Origin: Streptomyces roseus
GTDB taxonomy: Bacteria > Actinomycetota > Actinomycetes > Streptomycetales > Streptomycetaceae
NCBI RefSeq assembly: GCF_001044425.1
Contig: NZ_LFML01000102.1
Location: 130,146-175,788, forward strand
Reading direction: 5' to 3'
Length of the DNA: 45,643 bases
In this document: positions 8,367 to 16,541 of the stretch, in pieces
How positions within the stretch are numbered: position 1 is the first letter of the stretch
How the letters are laid out: each line of letters starts with the position of its first letter
The notes under the pieces: generated by a model
Seen by the model: only the letters and a program-made list of their open reading frames with translations
Told to the model about the DNA's origin: nothing
Database searches by the model: none
Translations under genes and position numbers: made by a program

Positions 8367-9380
8367 TCAGGTCGACTCCCGCCGGACGGCCACCGCCGAG
8401 ATCAGGTCCTGCCGCTGCGTGATCTCGGACGGTTCGCGCACCGCCCGGTCCACCAGCTCGGCCAGGTGGTCCCCCGTCGGCAGCTCGATCTGCACCGTGC
8501 TCAGCCGGGGCCGCAGCAGACGGCCGATGAGCAGGTCGTCCGCGCCCATGACGGCGACGTCCCCGGGGATCCGCAGCCCCTCGTCCAGCAGCGCGCGCAT
8601 CAGCAGCATCGCGTACTCGTCGTTGTACGCGAACACCGCGTCCAGGCCGAGCGAGCGCCAGCGGGCGGCGAGCGCGGCGGCCGACTCCTCCGAGTAGGCC
8701 ATCGGCAGCGCTTCGATCCCTGCGCCCGCCACCGAGCGGGCACCCTCCAGCCGGGGGGTGGAGAAGAGTTCCAGCCCCTCCTCCTGCGGGACGACCACGC
8801 CGATCCGCCGGTGCCCGCGCTCCACGAGGTGGGCGGCGGCCCGGGCGCCGACCTCGCTCTGGTCCATGACCAGGGCGTGTGCCCCGGGGACACCGACGGG
8901 GCCCATCGTGATCACCGCGCGGGCGCCGGCCCGCTTCAGCGTGGCCACGTTGTGCGCGGAGAGGGTGATCTCGCCGAGCGAGATCACCGCGACCGGGCGC
9001 AGTTCGGCCCAGGCGCGGGCCGCCTCGTCGCCGCTGAGGCCGAGGCTGCCGTACTGGACCACGGTGTAGTCGAGGCGGCGCAGCGACCACTGGAGCTCGT
9101 TGAGGAAGGCGCTGTAGAGCGGCCCTATGGGCACGTGGGAGGTGGGCAGCAGCACGATCCGGGTGTGTCCGGCGCGCAGGCTGCGGGCGGCGGCGTGCGG
9201 GACGTACCCGAGCTCCTCGGCGGCCCTGCGGACCTTGCGGCGGGTCGGCTCGCTGATGCGGACGGCTTCCGCGTTGTTGAGGACGTAACTGACGGTCGCG
9301 CGGGACACGCCTGCGAGACGGGCCACGTCGGCGCTGGTCGGCACGGGGGCCGGCTGCGGCGGTTTCGATGACTGTGACAT
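8367..9380 (-). CDS. LacI family transcriptional regulator
   Basis: A 337-residue LacI/GalR repressor. The N-terminal helix-turn-helix is SADVARLAGVSRATVSYVLNN (about 16-36) and the hinge ends YVPHAAARSLRAG. A periplasmic-binding-protein-like effector domain follows, with GHRRIGVV, FAYNDEYAMLLMRALLDEGLRIPGDVAVMGADD and LSTVQI. It is divergent from the MFS transporter at 9578, sharing a 197-bp promoter region with TACAC-type palindromes, so the natural prediction is that it represses the transporter-hydrolase pair and itself. The effector is not readable; many relatives bind sugars. The start at 9380 places the HTH in the usual position. Confidence 0.93.
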   Translation of the reverse strand: MSQSSKPPQPAPVPTSADVARLAGVSRATVSYVLNNAEAVRISEPTRRKVRRAAEELGYVPHAAARSLRAGHTRIVLLPTSHVPIGPLYSAFLNELQWSLRRLDYTVVQYGSLGLSGDEAARAWAELRPVAVISLGEITLSAHNVATLKRAGARAVITMGPVGVPGAHALVMDQSEVGARAAAHLVERGHRRIGVVVPQEEGLELFSTPRLEGARSVAGAGIEALPMAYSEESAAALAARWRSLGLDAVFAYNDEYAMLLMRALLDEGLRIPGDVAVMGADDLLIGRLLRPRLSTVQIELPTGDHLAELVDRAVREPSEITQRQDLISAVAVRREST

Positions 9381-9452
9381 TGCCGTGGAATCTTTCCAGA
9401 CCCGGTGCCCCCGAGGGCTGGCGGATGGCCGGAAACGAATGCTACACAGTGG

Positions 9453-9477
9453 TTACACGATTCATTGACACGTGTAA
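9453..9477. promoter_or_regulatory. Divergent LacI/MFS operator region
   Basis: TTACACG (9453-9459) and CGTGTAA (9471-9477) form a perfect inverted repeat with an 11-bp spacer. Inside the right arm is an 8-bp palindrome, ACACGTGT (9468-9475), with the central CG typical of LacI-family operators. A TTGACA hexamer (9465-9470) faces the MFS gene and a TAGCAT -10-like hexamer (9439-9444, minus strand) faces lacI, so a bound repressor could cover both promoters. Inference from sequence only. Confidence 0.55.
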
Positions 9478-9577
9478 GCGAGGGTCTTCCCGACACCCCC
9501 GCCCCTACCTCCCTTCTCAGCTCCGCGCCCGCTCCTCCCACCCTCATCCGCACGATGAACCCGCCCAGGAGGGCGCC

Positions 9578-10855
9578 GTGGCCCTTTCCTCCTCCGGCAC
9601 CGGAACCACCGGCGCCGTCCCCGACGACGCGGCTGCCGCACCGGCCGCCGCCGGCGCCGCGCGCGCCCCCGGACGCGGTCTGTTCCCCCTGCTGCTCGTC
9701 GGCAGCAGTGCGATGTACACGCTCTACGTCGGCGTCGGCGGCGTCCTGCTCGCCCTCCAGGTCGAGGACATCGACCCGGTGGACAAGGTCGCCCACTTCG
9801 GCCTGATCGCAGGGGTCTCGGCGATCTTCGCCACGATCTTCAACCCGGTCGCCGGCGCCCTGTCCGACCGCAGCGGACGGCGCAACCCGTGGATCCTGGG
9901 CGGCGCGGCCGCCGCGCTGCCGGCGATGTTCCTGCTGGGCGCCGCCGACACGATCCTGCTGGTCACGATCGCCTGGTGCCTCGGCCAGGCCGTCATGAAC
10001 GTCTACCAGGCCGCCCTCACCTCCGTGGTCCCCGACCGGGTGCCGGTCTCCGCGCGCGGCAAGGCCTCCGCGGCCGTCGGGCTCGGCCTGCCCATCGGCT
10101 CCACCCTCGGGGCGCTGACCGGCGCCGCGTTCTCGGAGGACTACCGCAGCGGCTACCTCGTCTTCGGCGCGATCGTGGCGGGCGCCGCGGTCCTGTTCAC
10201 CGCCTGCACCCGCGAGGAGCGTCTCCCGGCGCGCGCCGCACTGCCGGTCAGGGCCCAACTGGCCGCGTTCACCGGCGCCCTGCGCGACCACGACTTCCGC
10301 TGGGCCTTCGTCGGCCGGGCGCTGCTCGTCCTCGGGTATTTCGCGGTCAGCGGGTACCAGCTGTACATCCTCCAGGACCACACCGTGCTGCCCGTCGGCA
10401 TGGAACCGGAGGAGGCCGTGGCGGTACTGATGCCGCTGACCGGCGTCGCCATGGCGGTCTCCACGGTCCTGGGCGGGTACCTCTCCGACCGGCTCGACCG
10501 GCGCAAGCTCTTCGTGGGCGCCTCGGCCCTGCTGTCGGCCCTCGCGCTCGCGATCCCGGCGGTGTCGGACAGCTGGACGGCGATGCTGGCCTTCGCGGCG
10601 GTCAACGGGCTCGCGTTCGGTTCGTACATGGCCGTGGACACGGCGCTCGTGACGATGGTGCTCCCGACGGCGCGGGACGCGGCCCGCGACATGGGCGTGC
10701 TCAACATCGCCAACGCGGGACCGCAGATCATCGCGCCGTTCATCGCCTCGGTGATCGTCTCGGTGAGCGGCGGCTACACCGCGCTGTTCGTCGTCGCGGC
10801 GGCCTTGGCGGTGGCGGGCGCCCTTGCGGTGAAGCCGATCCGCGGCGTGCGATGA
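9578..10855 (+). CDS. MFS transporter
   Basis: A 425-residue major facilitator with 12 predicted membrane helices. The loop between helices 2 and 3 has the family signature as GALSDRSGRRNPW, and the matching loop in the second half is GGYLSDRLDRRK. Charged residues cluster in the central cytoplasmic loop (REERLPARA). The N-terminal 30 residues are Ala/Thr/Pro-rich and cytoplasmic. The GTG at 9578 is preceded by AGGAGGG; an open frame extends further 5' through the operator region and is not used. Transcribed away from lacI and followed after 94 nt by an alpha/beta hydrolase, it is probably an importer, or exporter, for the compound sensed by the LacI protein. Direction and substrate are unknown. 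Confidence 0.9.
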   Translation: MALSSSGTGTTGAVPDDAAAAPAAAGAARAPGRGLFPLLLVGSSAMYTLYVGVGGVLLALQVEDIDPVDKVAHFGLIAGVSAIFATIFNPVAGALSDRSGRRNPWILGGAAAALPAMFLLGAADTILLVTIAWCLGQAVMNVYQAALTSVVPDRVPVSARGKASAAVGLGLPIGSTLGALTGAAFSEDYRSGYLVFGAIVAGAAVLFTACTREERLPARAALPVRAQLAAFTGALRDHDFRWAFVGRALLVLGYFAVSGYQLYILQDHTVLPVGMEPEEAVAVLMPLTGVAMAVSTVLGGYLSDRLDRRKLFVGASALLSALALAIPAVSDSWTAMLAFAAVNGLAFGSYMAVDTALVTMVLPTARDAARDMGVLNIANAGPQIIAPFIASVIVSVSGGYTALFVVAAALAVAGALAVKPIRGVR

Positions 10856-10949
10856 GCCGCCCGAGAGCCTGTGCGAGCGCCGAGAACCTCCCCGACCCCT
10901 CCCACGACCCTTCCGGAACCCTCCGGAACCCTCCTAGAAAGGCTTCACC

Positions 10950-11663
10950 GTGCAGTTGCACACCCACACCTGGGGCGAGGGCGACCGCGTCGCGCTCCTG
11001 ATCCACGGCATGATGGCCGACCACCGGACCTGGCGCCGGGTGGGCCCCGCCCTCGCCGCGCGCGGCTACCGCGTCATCGCCGTCGACCTGCGCGGCCACG
11101 GCGCCAGCGGGCGGGGCGCGTACGACCCGGCGCTCTTCGCCGAGGACGTCGTCGAGACCTTGCCGGCCGGCGCCGACCTCGCCCTCGGCCACTCGCTGGG
11201 CGGGCTGGCCCTCTCGCTGGCCGTGGACCGGCTCAGGCCGAAGCGCGCCGTGTTCTCCGACCCGGCCTGGCACCTGGCCGGTCCCGCCGAGGGGATGGAC
11301 CCGGAGCTGTTCGCCCGGTTCAAGTCCGCGCCCAGGGAGCGGATCCGGGCGATGAACCCGCGCTGGGAGGAGGCGGACGTCGACGTCGAGCTGGAGACCC
11401 TGGCCGTGTGGGACGAGGCGACGGCGCTCGTCCTGGGACGGCTCGTCGGTACGGACCTGCTGCCTGCGGCGCCGGTGGTCCCCTCGCTGGTCCAGATCGC
11501 CGATCCCAGCTTCCTGATCTCCCCGGAGCGGGCCTCGCTGCTGGAGGAGCGAGGTTTCGAGGTGCGGTCGGTCGCCGGAGCCGGACACACCATCCACCGG
11601 GACGACTTCGACGGGTTCATGGCCTCGCTGGAGGGCTGGATCCAGCCGCTCCGACCGCTCTAG
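10950..11663 (+). CDS. Alpha/beta hydrolase
   Basis: A 237-residue cytoplasmic alpha/beta-hydrolase-fold enzyme. The oxyanion-hole motif is LLIHGMM, the nucleophile elbow is GHSLGG with Ser82, and the catalytic His is in VAGAGHTIHRDDFDGF near residue 215. It probably cleaves an ester or lactone. The GTG start follows AGAAAGG. Directly upstream is a direct repeat (TTCCGGAACCC, then CTCCGGAACCC). The gene lies 94 nt behind the MFS transporter on the same strand and is likely co-regulated by the LacI protein: uptake, then hydrolysis, is the simplest reading. There is no signal peptide, so its substrate must enter the cell. Confidence 0.88.
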   Translation: MQLHTHTWGEGDRVALLIHGMMADHRTWRRVGPALAARGYRVIAVDLRGHGASGRGAYDPALFAEDVVETLPAGADLALGHSLGGLALSLAVDRLRPKRAVFSDPAWHLAGPAEGMDPELFARFKSAPRERIRAMNPRWEEADVDVELETLAVWDEATALVLGRLVGTDLLPAAPVVPSLVQIADPSFLISPERASLLEERGFEVRSVAGAGHTIHRDDFDGFMASLEGWIQPLRPL

Positions 11664-11721
11664 CCGCCCTCGGGCCAGCCCCGCTACCTTCACGCCTACC
11701 GAGCGGTAACGGGGAGGTCCG

Positions 11722-13146
11722 ATGTCGGTCACGTCGTCAGGTACGAAGGCTCCGGCCGTCTCGCGCGGGCTGGTGGAAACGGCGCGGGCGCTCGCCGAAG
11801 GCGCGGTCTCCGCGCGCCGGTCGACCGAGGAGGCGCTGGAGCGGATCGCGGCCGCGCAGCCCGTGCTCAACGCCTTCCGGATCGTGCGCACCGAGGCCGC
11901 GCTCGCCGAGGCGGACGCGGCCGACCGGCGGCTGGCCGCCGGCGAGCGGCTCCCGCTGCTCGGCGTACCGGTCGCCGTGAAGGACGACATGGACGTGGCC
12001 GGGGAGCCGACCGCCTTCGGCTGCGCCGGGGAGTTCCCGCCGAAGGCGGCCGACAGCGAGGCCGTACGCAGACTGCGCGCGGCCGGCGCGATCGTCATCG
12101 GCAAGACCCAGACGCCGGAGCTGGGCCAGTGGCCTTTCACCGAGGGCCCCGCCTTCGGCGACACCCGCAATCCGTGGAACCCGGCCCACACCCCCGGCGG
12201 TTCCTCCGGGGGTTCGGCGGCGGCCGTGGCCGCGGGTCTGGTTCCGGCGGCGCTGGGATCCGACGGGGCGGGTTCCGTACGGATCCCCGCGGCCTGGACC
12301 CATCTGGTGGGCGTCAAGCCGCAACGCGGCCGCATCTCCACCTGGCCGGAGCCGGAGTCCTTCCACGGGCTGACCGTCCACGGCGTGCTGGCCCGCAGTG
12401 TCGCCGACGCGGCCCTCCTGCTGGACGCGGCGAGCGGCCGCCACCCCGGGGACCGGCACTGCCCGGCCCCCGTATCGGCGGTCGAGGCGGCCCGCCGCAC
12501 GCCGAGGCGGCTGCGCATCGCCCTGTCGTTCGCGATGGCCTTCACGGCGACGCCGAAGTCCCTTGATCCGGAGGTCCGTTCGGCGGTGGAGCGGCTCGCC
12601 GGGCGGCTGGAGTCCCTGGGTCACGAGGTGGTGCCGCAGGAACCGCGCTACGGGCGGATCGGCCTGACCTTCGTACCCCGCGCGACCGGCGGCGTACGGG
12701 ACTGGGCCTCCCGGGTGCCCGATCCCGGGCTGCTGGACCCGCGCACGCACGAGGCGATACGCGGCGGCCGGATCCTCGGCGGCCTGCCGCTGCGGGCCTC
12801 GCGCCGGGCGGAAACCCTGCTGCGGAGGCGGGTCGGGGAGATCTTCGGCCGGTTCGACGTGGTCCTGACCCCGACGACGGCCACTCCCCCGCTGCGGATC
12901 GGCGCCCTCGCGGGCCTCGGGGCGATGGCCACGGACCGGGCGATGATCGCGGCGTGCCCGTACGCCTGGACGTGGAACGTCCTGGGCTGGCCGGGGGTGA
13001 ACGTTCCGGCGGGCTTCACCTCCGAGGGCCTCCCCCTCGGGGCCCAACTCCTGGGCCCCGCCGATTCGGAACCCCTCCTCCTGTCCCTGGCCGCCCAGGC
13101 GGAGGCCGCGGAAGGCTGGACGAGCCACTGGCCGGCCACGGGCTGA
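11722..13146 (+). CDS. Amidase (amidase signature family)
   Basis: A 474-residue amidase with the full Ser-cisSer-Lys triad: Lys87 (GVPVAVKDDMDVAG), cis-Ser161 (PGGSSGGSAAAVAAG) and nucleophile Ser185 (GSDGAGSVRIPA, where most relatives read GTDxGGS). The spacings of 74 and 24 residues match the family. N-terminal helices (LVETARALAEGAVSARRSTEEALERI) resemble GatA/AtzF types, but no gatB or gatC is near, so it is a stand-alone amide hydrolase rather than part of tRNA amidation. The ATG at 11722 follows GGGGAGG. It trails the hydrolase by 58 nt and could belong to the same transcript. Substrate unknown. Confidence 0.92.
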   Translation: MSVTSSGTKAPAVSRGLVETARALAEGAVSARRSTEEALERIAAAQPVLNAFRIVRTEAALAEADAADRRLAAGERLPLLGVPVAVKDDMDVAGEPTAFGCAGEFPPKAADSEAVRRLRAAGAIVIGKTQTPELGQWPFTEGPAFGDTRNPWNPAHTPGGSSGGSAAAVAAGLVPAALGSDGAGSVRIPAAWTHLVGVKPQRGRISTWPEPESFHGLTVHGVLARSVADAALLLDAASGRHPGDRHCPAPVSAVEAARRTPRRLRIALSFAMAFTATPKSLDPEVRSAVERLAGRLESLGHEVVPQEPRYGRIGLTFVPRATGGVRDWASRVPDPGLLDPRTHEAIRGGRILGGLPLRASRRAETLLRRRVGEIFGRFDVVLTPTTATPPLRIGALAGLGAMATDRAMIAACPYAWTWNVLGWPGVNVPAGFTSEGLPLGAQLLGPADSEPLLLSLAAQAEAAEGWTSHWPATG

Positions 13147-13246
13147 TCAGTACGGGTGCCGGGACGGTGCCGACGCCGGTCGGTGCCAACCGGGACGGAC
13201 TCGGGTGGACGGCGGCGAGCGGGCCCTTTCGGCCGCGCCCGGTCCG

Positions 13247-13915
13247 TCATGGTCTGCGGCTCGTCGCGGAGGCGAAGCCGAGCCAGGTGTGGCGGTTGCC
13301 CCACCAGCACCAGCCGACCTTGGGGGCGTTGCGCCGCTCGCGGCCGTCCCGGCCCGTGCCGTTGCTGATCCAGATGGCGGGGGTACGGGCGTCCAGGGCT
13401 CCGTCCGCCTTGCGCAGCCGGGAGCCGACGGTCATGAAGCAGCGGCCGCGCTCCAGGGCCGCCGGCTGCTGGAGCACCCAGTGGATGCCCTCGGTGAGCA
13501 GCAGCGGGGTGCGCTCCTCCTTCGTGAGGGCCGGCAGTGCCTCTTCGGGGCTCCAGTTGGACATGTGGTCGCCCCGGTCGACGCCCGTGACGACGTACAG
13601 CGGGGCGTCGGTCAGCTCGATGGTGTCGAGCGGGCGGAAGCCGTCGACGTCGGACATGTCGGTGACGACGAAGCCGGGTTTGCCCTCGCGGCGCAGCAGC
13701 GGCGCGAGGGCGGAGGCGGGGACGCGCTCGGGGTGGACGGCGAGCAGGGCCTCGTCGCCGTGGCCGCCGTCGGCGTCCTGCGCGGAGGCGAACGCGCGCA
13801 GTTCGCCGGCCGGGATCCGGGCGAGCTCGTGCACCCCGAGCTCGATCAGACGCTCGGCCTGGCCTGCGAGCGGCGGGAGAGAGGGCGCGACGGGGCCGGG
13901 CGAGGTCTCGGGCAT
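13247..13915 (-). CDS. DUF5701 family protein
   Basis: A 222-residue protein matching, as I recall it, the actinobacterial DUF5701 family: an N-terminal helix AERLIELGVHELARIPAGELRAFA, then LYVVTGVDRGDHMSNWSPEEALPAL, RTPLLLTEGIHWVLQQPAALE and a C-terminal block rich in Trp and Gly (KVGWCWWGNRHTWLGFASA). No function is established to my knowledge. It has no signal peptide and no membrane segment. The ATG at 13915 is set by a good AGGAGTG 6 nt upstream. It is divergent from rox, and the intervening 294 nt hold the rifamycin-associated element, so shared regulation is possible. It converges with the amidase gene. Confidence 0.75.
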   Translation of the reverse strand: MPETSPGPVAPSLPPLAGQAERLIELGVHELARIPAGELRAFASAQDADGGHGDEALLAVHPERVPASALAPLLRREGKPGFVVTDMSDVDGFRPLDTIELTDAPLYVVTGVDRGDHMSNWSPEEALPALTKEERTPLLLTEGIHWVLQQPAALERGRCFMTVGSRLRKADGALDARTPAIWISNGTGRDGRERRNAPKVGWCWWGNRHTWLGFASATSRRP

Positions 13916-14081
13916 GTCACTCCTGCGGTACGCGGTGCAGAGCGGTGGACCCCGGATCAACGAGGCGGCCCGCCGGGAGGTTCCCACCGCTGCCGGCCCC
14001 TGACGGGCGGCGGAGTTCCCGCGCGTCGGGATCCGGGTGTTCCTGCGACGGCGCCGGCCTCGCGGTGCCACAAAAAGAAAG

Positions 14082-14107
14082 GGCAAGGAAGTAACCCACT
14101 CCTTGCC
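14082..14107. promoter_or_regulatory. Inverted repeat upstream of rox
   Basis: GGCAAGGA (14082-14089) and TCCTTGCC (14100-14107) are perfectly complementary across a 10-nt loop. The element lies 24 bp upstream of the rifamycin-associated element in the shared divergent promoter region, so an operator is more likely than a terminator. No known consensus recognised. Confidence 0.5.
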
Positions 14108-14130
14108 ACTCTCAACTTATAGCGCAGTGG

Positions 14131-14149
14131 GGGGCTTGCCGCAAGGCCC
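14131..14149 (+). promoter_or_regulatory. Rifamycin-associated element (RAE)
   Basis: GGGGCTTGCCGCAAGGCCC, flanked by further G and C on each side, is a 19-bp imperfect inverted repeat 60 bp upstream of the rox start. It agrees with the RAE described upstream of rifamycin-inactivating genes in actinomycetes (published 19-bp inverted repeat, from memory). In that system the element is needed for rifamycin-induced expression. A TATAGC hexamer (14118-14123) just upstream could be the -10 box. Confidence 0.82.
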
Positions 14150-14209
14150 CCACCGACCCGCACAATCGTCGCCCACCTGCACTTTTCCGAGGTATCCGGG
14201 GGTTTCTCG

Positions 14210-15706
14210 ATGGACGTGATCGTGGTCGGCGGCGGGCCGACCGGCATGATGCTGGCCTGTGAGCTGAGACTGCACGGCGTGCGGGTGCTCGTGCTGGAGA
14301 AGGAGGCGGAACCGACCCGTCAGTCCCGGGCGCAAGGTCTGCACGCACGCAGCATCGAGGTGATGGACCAGCGCGGCCTGCTGGAGCGGTTCCTCCCGCT
14401 CGGCCGCCAGTTCAGGGTCGGCGGCTTCTTCGCCGGCCTCGGCACCTCCTGGCCGGAGCGGCTGGACACGGCGCACTCGTACGTCCTCCACATCCCGCAG
14501 GAGGTCACCGAGCGGCTGCTGACCGAGCACGCCGCCGAGGCCGGCGTCGAGATCCGGCGCGGCTGCGAGGTGGTCGGGCTGCGTCAGGACGACGACGGGG
14601 TGGGCGTCGAGCTGGCCGACGGCACGCGGCTGCGCGCCCGCTACGTCGTCGGCTGCGACGGAGGGCGCAGTACGGTCCGCAAACTGCTCGGCGTCGGCTT
14701 CCCCGGGGAGCCTTCCCGGGTCGAGACGCTGCTGGGCGTGATGGAGCTGGCCGAGCCGGCGCAGACGGTGGCCTCCGTCGTGGCCGAAGTGCGCAAGACG
14801 CAGCTGCGGTTCGGCGCCATGCCGTTGGGCGACGGGCTCTACCGCGTCGTCACGCCCGCCGAGGGGGTGGCCGAGGACCGCGCCACCGCACCGACCCTCG
14901 ACGAGTTCAAGCGGCAGCTGCGCGCCTTCGGGGGAACGGACTTCGGCGCGCACTCGCCGCGCTGGCTTTCCCGCTTCGGCGACGCGACGCGGCTGGCCGA
15001 GCGCTACCGCGTCGGCCGCGTGCTGCTGGCCGGCGACGCGGCGCACATCCACCCGCCCACCGGCGGGCAGGGGCTCAACCTCGGTATCCAGGACGCGTTC
15101 AACCTCGGTTGGAAGCTGGCCGCCGAGATCGCCGGCTGGGCACCGGAGGGGCTGCTGGACAGCTACCACTCGGAACGCCACCCGGTGGCCGCCGACGTAC
15201 TGGACAACACCCGCGCGCAGATCCAGCTGATGTCGACGGATCCGGGTGCCCTGGCGGTACGCCGACTGCTCGCGGAACTGGTGGACTTCGAGGAGGTGAA
15301 CCGGTACCTGATCGAGAAGATCACCGCCATCTCCGTCCGCTACGACATCGGCGAGGACAAGGATGAAGGTGACGGTGACGGTGAGGGCGGCCGGGTCGAC
15401 GGACAGGACCCGGCCAGGGCCCGCGCCGGTCGTGAACTGCTCGGCCGGCGGATGCGGGACGTGGCGCTGGGGCGCGGCCGCCTCTACGAGCTGACGCGCG
15501 GCGGCCGCGGTCTCCTGCTCGATCAGACGGGCCGGCTCTCGGCCGCCGGCTGGTCGGACCGGGTCGACCACGTCGTCGACGTCAGCGACGAACTGGAGGT
15601 GCCCGCGGTACTGCTGCGCCCGGACGGTCACGTCGTGTGGGCGGGCGAGGACCAGCAGGATCTGCTGGCGCACCTGCCCAAGTGGTTCGGGGCCGCCGCC
15701 CGCTGA
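14210..15706 (+). CDS. rox: Rifampin monooxygenase (Rox-type class A flavoprotein)
   Basis: A 498-residue FAD-dependent class A monooxygenase that resembles, over its whole length, the Streptomyces venezuelae Rox / Nocardia RIFMO enzymes. These hydroxylate the rifamycin naphthyl ring and linearise the antibiotic. Motifs: FAD Rossmann VVGGGPTGMM (5-14), EKEAEPTRQSRAQGLHARSIEVMDQRG, the DG motif in GCDGGRSTVRKLLG, and the GD motif GDAAHIHPPTGGQGLNLGIQDAFNLGWKLA (from about 275). The C-terminal thioredoxin-like domain ends VLLRPDGHVVWAGEDQQDLL. An acidic Gly/Asp/Glu insert at about 382-405 is absent from the Rox sequence I remember. The RAE upstream supports rifamycin-inducible resistance. Related aromatic-polyketide hydroxylases share the fold, but no polyketide genes are nearby. 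Confidence 0.85.
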   Translation: MDVIVVGGGPTGMMLACELRLHGVRVLVLEKEAEPTRQSRAQGLHARSIEVMDQRGLLERFLPLGRQFRVGGFFAGLGTSWPERLDTAHSYVLHIPQEVTERLLTEHAAEAGVEIRRGCEVVGLRQDDDGVGVELADGTRLRARYVVGCDGGRSTVRKLLGVGFPGEPSRVETLLGVMELAEPAQTVASVVAEVRKTQLRFGAMPLGDGLYRVVTPAEGVAEDRATAPTLDEFKRQLRAFGGTDFGAHSPRWLSRFGDATRLAERYRVGRVLLAGDAAHIHPPTGGQGLNLGIQDAFNLGWKLAAEIAGWAPEGLLDSYHSERHPVAADVLDNTRAQIQLMSTDPGALAVRRLLAELVDFEEVNRYLIEKITAISVRYDIGEDKDEGDGDGEGGRVDGQDPARARAGRELLGRRMRDVALGRGRLYELTRGGRGLLLDQTGRLSAAGWSDRVDHVVDVSDELEVPAVLLRPDGHVVWAGEDQQDLLAHLPKWFGAAAR

Positions 15707-15776
15707 GTACGCGGCCCACCCCTGTCGGCCTGAGCGAGGCCGGCTTCGCGCTCATGACGGCCCTGACGCCCCCACC

Positions 15777-15812
15777 GGAGAGCCGTCGCCGCGCACACGG
15801 CGACGGCTCTCC
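15777..15812. terminator. Strong bidirectional terminator
   Basis: A 15-bp perfect stem (GGAGAGCCGTCGCCG with its complement) and a 6-nt loop, between the convergent rox and PNPOx-like genes. Stem length and position support termination in both directions. Confidence 0.85.
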
Positions 15813-15873
15813 CCCTGCCCGCTCCCGTCCGTCCGTGCCCGTCCGTCCGCTGCGTCCCGCACGCCCGCGGGGC

Positions 15874-16440
15874 TCAGAACGTCCAGCGGGTGTGGGTGTA
15901 GACGCCGTTGTCGCGGCCGAAGCCGTAGGCCGTGGACGGGGGCAGCCCGAAGACCACCACGTCGCCCGTGCGGAACGCGTCCGCCATGCCGTGGAAGGTG
16001 CCCTCGGAGGAGGTCATGTGGGGGCCGTACTTCGTCTCGTACGCCGTGATCACCTCCTCCAGGACCGCCGGATCGGCGACCTGCCGGGCCGTGCCCTCGA
16101 TCACGAGGTCGAGCCCCTGGGTGAGGGAGTTCGGGCCGGTGGTGGTGGTGAGGGCGCAGTGGCCGTCGTGGGCGAGGTTCTTCGCCTTCTGCTCGCCCGG
16201 GCCCGTCGAGAAGTACAGCACCCCGTCGTGCCAGGCCGCGATCACGGGAGTGACGTGCAGCCTGCCGTCGGCCCGCACCGTCGACGCCCAGAAGATCTCG
16301 GCGGTCTCCAACTGCCGCAGGGCCTCGGCCCAGTCGGTGGCGGTGGCATCCGCGGCGCCCGGGCGGGGGTTGAGGGCGGAGCTGTAGCGGGCGTCGAGCT
16401 CGGTGGCCGTGGGGTGCTTCTCGGGTCCGTGTGCGGGCAT
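15874..16440 (-). CDS. Pyridoxamine 5'-phosphate oxidase-like flavin/F420 protein
   Basis: A 188-residue split-barrel protein of the PNPOx-like superfamily. Diagnostic segments are IFWASTVRADGRLHVTPVIAAWHDGVLYFSTGPGEQKAKNLAHDGHCALTT, then DLVIEGTARQVADPAVLEEVITAYETKYG and a C-terminal RTGDVVVFGLPPSTAYGFGRDN...THTRWTF. The ending matches members whose C-terminal Arg/Phe contacts the cofactor. FMN versus F420 cannot be settled by eye; many Streptomyces relatives use F420. The ATG at 16440 is preceded by GGGAGG, and a longer frame runs into the neighbouring reductase. It lies 101 nt downstream of the Old Yellow Enzyme gene, probably on the same MerR-controlled transcript. Confidence 0.85.
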   Translation of the reverse strand: MPAHGPEKHPTATELDARYSSALNPRPGAADATATDWAEALRQLETAEIFWASTVRADGRLHVTPVIAAWHDGVLYFSTGPGEQKAKNLAHDGHCALTTTTGPNSLTQGLDLVIEGTARQVADPAVLEEVITAYETKYGPHMTSSEGTFHGMADAFRTGDVVVFGLPPSTAYGFGRDNGVYTHTRWTF

Positions 16441-16541
16441 GGCGGACCTCCCTTCCTCGTTCCCGTAACGACCCGCCGCCCGTAGGGAAACCCCCCGCCG
16501 CGCCCGGTTCGCCCGTCTGCCCGCGGGGGCCGGGAGCGGGA

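Noticed and set aside
11722..13146. GatA subunit of glutamyl-tRNA amidotransferase
   Set aside because: No gatB or gatC nearby, and the sequence around the nucleophile (GSDGAGSVR) differs from GatA.
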